64,000 nucleotides of DNA from Desulfosoma sp. (lineage in GTDB: Bacteria > Desulfobacterota > Syntrophobacteria > Syntrophobacterales > DSM-9756), in assembly GCA_037481875.1 (NCBI GenBank), contig JBBFKY010000012.1:43286-107285 (forward strand), read 5' to 3'. Each line of letters begins with the position of its first letter. The first letter of the stretch is position 1. The translations under genes were made by a program, and so were the position numbers. Shown in pieces: positions 61,990 to 64,000 of the stretch. The notes beneath the pieces are model-generated. The model ran no database searches. It was not told the DNA's origin and saw only the letters and a list, made by a program, of their open reading frames with translations.

Positions 61990-63885
61990 GTGAACTCAAA
62001 CGGTTTGGCAAAACGCCTAGGGGTCCTGGACATCTTTTGCATTGCCGTCGGGACCATGATGAGTTCCGGAATCTTCGTTTTGCCTGGAGTGGCCTACGCC
62101 AAAGCGGGACCGGCCGTGGTGCTTTCCTATTTTCTGGCCGGATGCCTGATGACGTCGGCGGCCTTGAGCACCATTGAATTGGTGTCGGCCATGCCCAAGG
62201 CCGGTGGCGATTATTTTTTTATCGCGCGATCTATGGGACCGGCGATAGGGACGGTCCTGGGATTGCTCAGCTGGTTTGCCCAAACCCTTAAAAGCGCCTT
62301 TGCCTTGGTGGGGGTTTGGGCTTTTACCGAAAAGTTTTTCCCTTTTGACACGCGTCTTCTGGTGGTGGGTGTGGCCATCTTTTTTACAGCCCTGAATCTT
62401 TGGGGCACAAAGGGATCCAGCCTCCTGCAAACTGTTTTCGTGCTCGTTTTGTTGAGTCTCATGTCCCTTTTCGTCTTCAAAGGTCTCCCCTATCTTAGGC
62501 TGCAAAACTACGTGCCCTTTGTCCCGTACGGATGGAATGCGGTGTTGAGCACGGCCGGTTTCGTGTTTGTGTCCTATGGAGGACTCCTGCAAATTTCAGC
62601 TTTGGCCGAGGAAGTGAAAGACCCGTCCCGAACCATCCCTTGGGGACTTTTAAGCGCCGTTTCTGTCACGATTTTTGTCTATAGCCTGATGGTGTTTGTC
62701 ACATGCGGCCTTTTGCAGCCCGAAGCTTTGGCCCATTCCTTGACACCCATCAGTGATGCCGCAAGGATTTTCATGGGGCAAGCCGGGGAAACGGCTTTAA
62801 CCGTAGCGGCCATGACGGCTTTCCTGACCACGGCCAACGGCGGAATTTTGTCAGCGTCAAGGTACCTTTTGAGTCTCAGCCGGGACGAACTGCTACCGAC
62901 CCTCTTCGGTCGTGTGTCTTCCAAAAGAGGTACCCCTGTCACGGCTGTTCTCACCACGGGTGCCTTCTTGATTGGCCTTTTTTTTGTGCCCTTGGAACCT
63001 CTGGTAAAAATGGCCTCCATGGTGGTCCTTCTCACCCAGATTCTTGCCAACGCGTGTGTGATCATTCTCAGAGAGAGCCGCATTCATAACTATCAACCCA
63101 CGTTTCGAGCTCCCTTTTATCCCTGGTTGCAGATTGCAAGCCTGGCAGGCGTTCTCCTTCTGCTTGCGGAAATCGGATTACAGACCCTCTTGATCGGACT
63201 CACTTTTGTGGCGGCAGGCTTGGCTTTTTACTGGTTTTACGGTCGCCTCAAACAGGAGCGTGAATATGCCTTGATGCACGTTCTCGAAAGACTTTCTGAG
63301 CGCAAAGTGGTGCGAAACGTCCTGGAACGGGAACTTAAGGAAATCATTCGTGAAAGGGATGAGCTCTGTTTAGACCGTTTTGACCATGTGATCGAGGCGG
63401 CGGAAGTCATCGATATCGCGGAACCTTGTGATCCTGAAGCTCTGCTGCATCAGCTCAATCCAGTGATGATGGCTCGAGGCTTGGAACGGCCCCTTTCGCT
63501 TCAGGACTTCAATGGTGATGGGGCCGCTGCGCGCTGTGTGGAAATCTTTCCCGGGATTCTTGTGGCGGAAGTTCCTGTCGCCCGACCCGATGTCTTTGAC
63601 GTGATACTCGTGCGCAGCCGACAGGGCATTAGATTTCCAGAAGCTCACGCGTCCATGCACGCCATGTTCTTTTTTCTGGTTGGAGCCGATGAAGAAGATT
63701 TTCATCTGAAAGCCGTGGCCGCCCTCGCCCAGGTGCTCCAGGACCCTCAGTTTGACACCCGATGGCAGCACGCTCGGACCCCTCAGGCTCTCAAAGACAT
63801 GATTGTTCTCACCGATCGCCGCCGCGTCTGTTCCCTGGAACCTCGTCCTTGGGAACTGGACCGTCTCCCGAAAAAGCCATCCTGA
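61990..63885 (+). CDS. APC-superfamily amino-acid permease fused to an EIIA-like domain without the active His
   Basis: I choose the GTG at 61990 (631 residues) because the frame before it, open to 61849, overlaps the acyltransferase gene and lacks family character. Residues ~10-420 are a 12-helix APC permease (LGVLDIFCIAVGTMMSSGIF, VLPGVAYAKAGPAVVLSYFL, FVSYGGLLQISALAEEVKDP). A charged helix (~430-470) joins a C-terminal domain of about 150 residues resembling PTS EIIA of the fructose/Ntr type (VILVRSRQGIRFPE, LKAVAALAQVLQDPQFDTRW). The EIIA phospho-His lies in an IPH motif; here that place reads EVPVAR (~530), so phosphotransfer is not expected. It may be a regulatory domain. The transported amino acid is unknown. 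Confidence 0.8.
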   Translation: MNSNGLAKRLGVLDIFCIAVGTMMSSGIFVLPGVAYAKAGPAVVLSYFLAGCLMTSAALSTIELVSAMPKAGGDYFFIARSMGPAIGTVLGLLSWFAQTLKSAFALVGVWAFTEKFFPFDTRLLVVGVAIFFTALNLWGTKGSSLLQTVFVLVLLSLMSLFVFKGLPYLRLQNYVPFVPYGWNAVLSTAGFVFVSYGGLLQISALAEEVKDPSRTIPWGLLSAVSVTIFVYSLMVFVTCGLLQPEALAHSLTPISDAARIFMGQAGETALTVAAMTAFLTTANGGILSASRYLLSLSRDELLPTLFGRVSSKRGTPVTAVLTTGAFLIGLFFVPLEPLVKMASMVVLLTQILANACVIILRESRIHNYQPTFRAPFYPWLQIASLAGVLLLLAEIGLQTLLIGLTFVAAGLAFYWFYGRLKQEREYALMHVLERLSERKVVRNVLERELKEIIRERDELCLDRFDHVIEAAEVIDIAEPCDPEALLHQLNPVMMARGLERPLSLQDFNGDGAAARCVEIFPGILVAEVPVARPDVFDVILVRSRQGIRFPEAHASMHAMFFFLVGADEEDFHLKAVAALAQVLQDPQFDTRWQHARTPQALKDMIVLTDRRRVCSLEPRPWELDRLPKKPS

Positions 63886-63946
63886 ACCCAAAGCCGATAC
63901 CTCGGTGAAGGATGGGGATTCTATGCGGTGATGGGGGAGTTATTTT

Positions 63947-64000
63947 TGAGTCATTGAGTCATTGAGTCATTGAGTCATTGAGTCATTGAGTCATTGAGTC
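63947..64000. repeat. 8-bp microsatellite (TGAGTCAT)n cut by the window edge
   Basis: Almost seven perfect copies of the 8-bp unit run to the last base, so the true length is unknown. Each unit contains GAGTC (a GANTC site). It starts 61 bp after the stop of the permease gene. Confidence 0.9.

Overview
The window looks like a chromosome segment of a moderately GC-rich, anaerobic Desulfobacterota bacterium (former Deltaproteobacteria), most likely a Syntrophobacteria-type sulfate reducer. This is inferred from gene content: a heterodisulfide-reductase (Hdr) operon joined to a four-subunit 2-oxoacid:ferredoxin oxidoreductase, an apparent selenocysteine codon in HdrA, futalosine-pathway menaquinone genes, c-heme-bearing sensor kinases and SdhAB/FrdAB. 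No rRNA, tRNA or CRISPR array was seen.

Layout. 0-7.4 kb: the 5' end of a TolC-like lipoprotein running off the left edge, decayed ABC-ATPase and sensor-kinase fragments, an intact three-gene signalling cassette (receiver protein, heme-c histidine kinase, receiver-PAS-kinase) and a papain-like peptidase remnant. 7.4-12.3 kb: a polar amino-acid ABC transporter without its ATPase, alanine dehydrogenase, and a divergent D-amino-acid dehydrogenase-like flavoprotein. 12.4-20.8 kb: an accessory island with a broken AAA ATPase of the type found in extracellular contractile injection system (eCIS) loci, a patatin-related protein, a 1322-residue DUF4157/eCIS-core protein with an HEVVH motif and a nucleotidyltransferase-like C-terminal block, and a small AT-rich gene. 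20.8-24.7 kb: MFS transporter, MEDS-domain remnant, GT4 glycosyltransferase, discoidin-like remnant and dispersed palindromes.

24.7-35.2 kb (minus strand): the metabolic centrepiece, korD-korA-korB-korC, a giant NfnB/GltD-HdrA-like flavoprotein, an MvhD-HdrC-HdrB fusion, and an HdrA-MvhD selenoprotein. The joints are tight, some with 4-bp ATGA overlaps, behind a plausible sigma70 promoter. I infer a soluble machine that takes electrons from a 2-oxoacid into ferredoxin/NAD(P)H and Hdr-type disulfide or quinone chemistry. 35.5-42 kb: an RND tripartite efflux operon and a YkgJ-type protein.

42.2-64 kb: housekeeping. HIT hydrolase; dusB, an IspH-UbiA fusion and a GT2 glycosyltransferase; mqnB-mqnD, a conserved unknown and a PGI-family gene; purB; KtrAB; sfsA; eno, coaE, sdhA, sdhB, a small unknown gene, an acyltransferase, and an APC permease fused to an EIIA-like domain lacking the active histidine. 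The intergenic DNA carries several repeat families: GGGGCGGA/TCCGCCCC palindromes, a six-unit ~36-bp tandem array, degenerate AAATCGTG repeats and an 8-bp microsatellite cut by the right edge.
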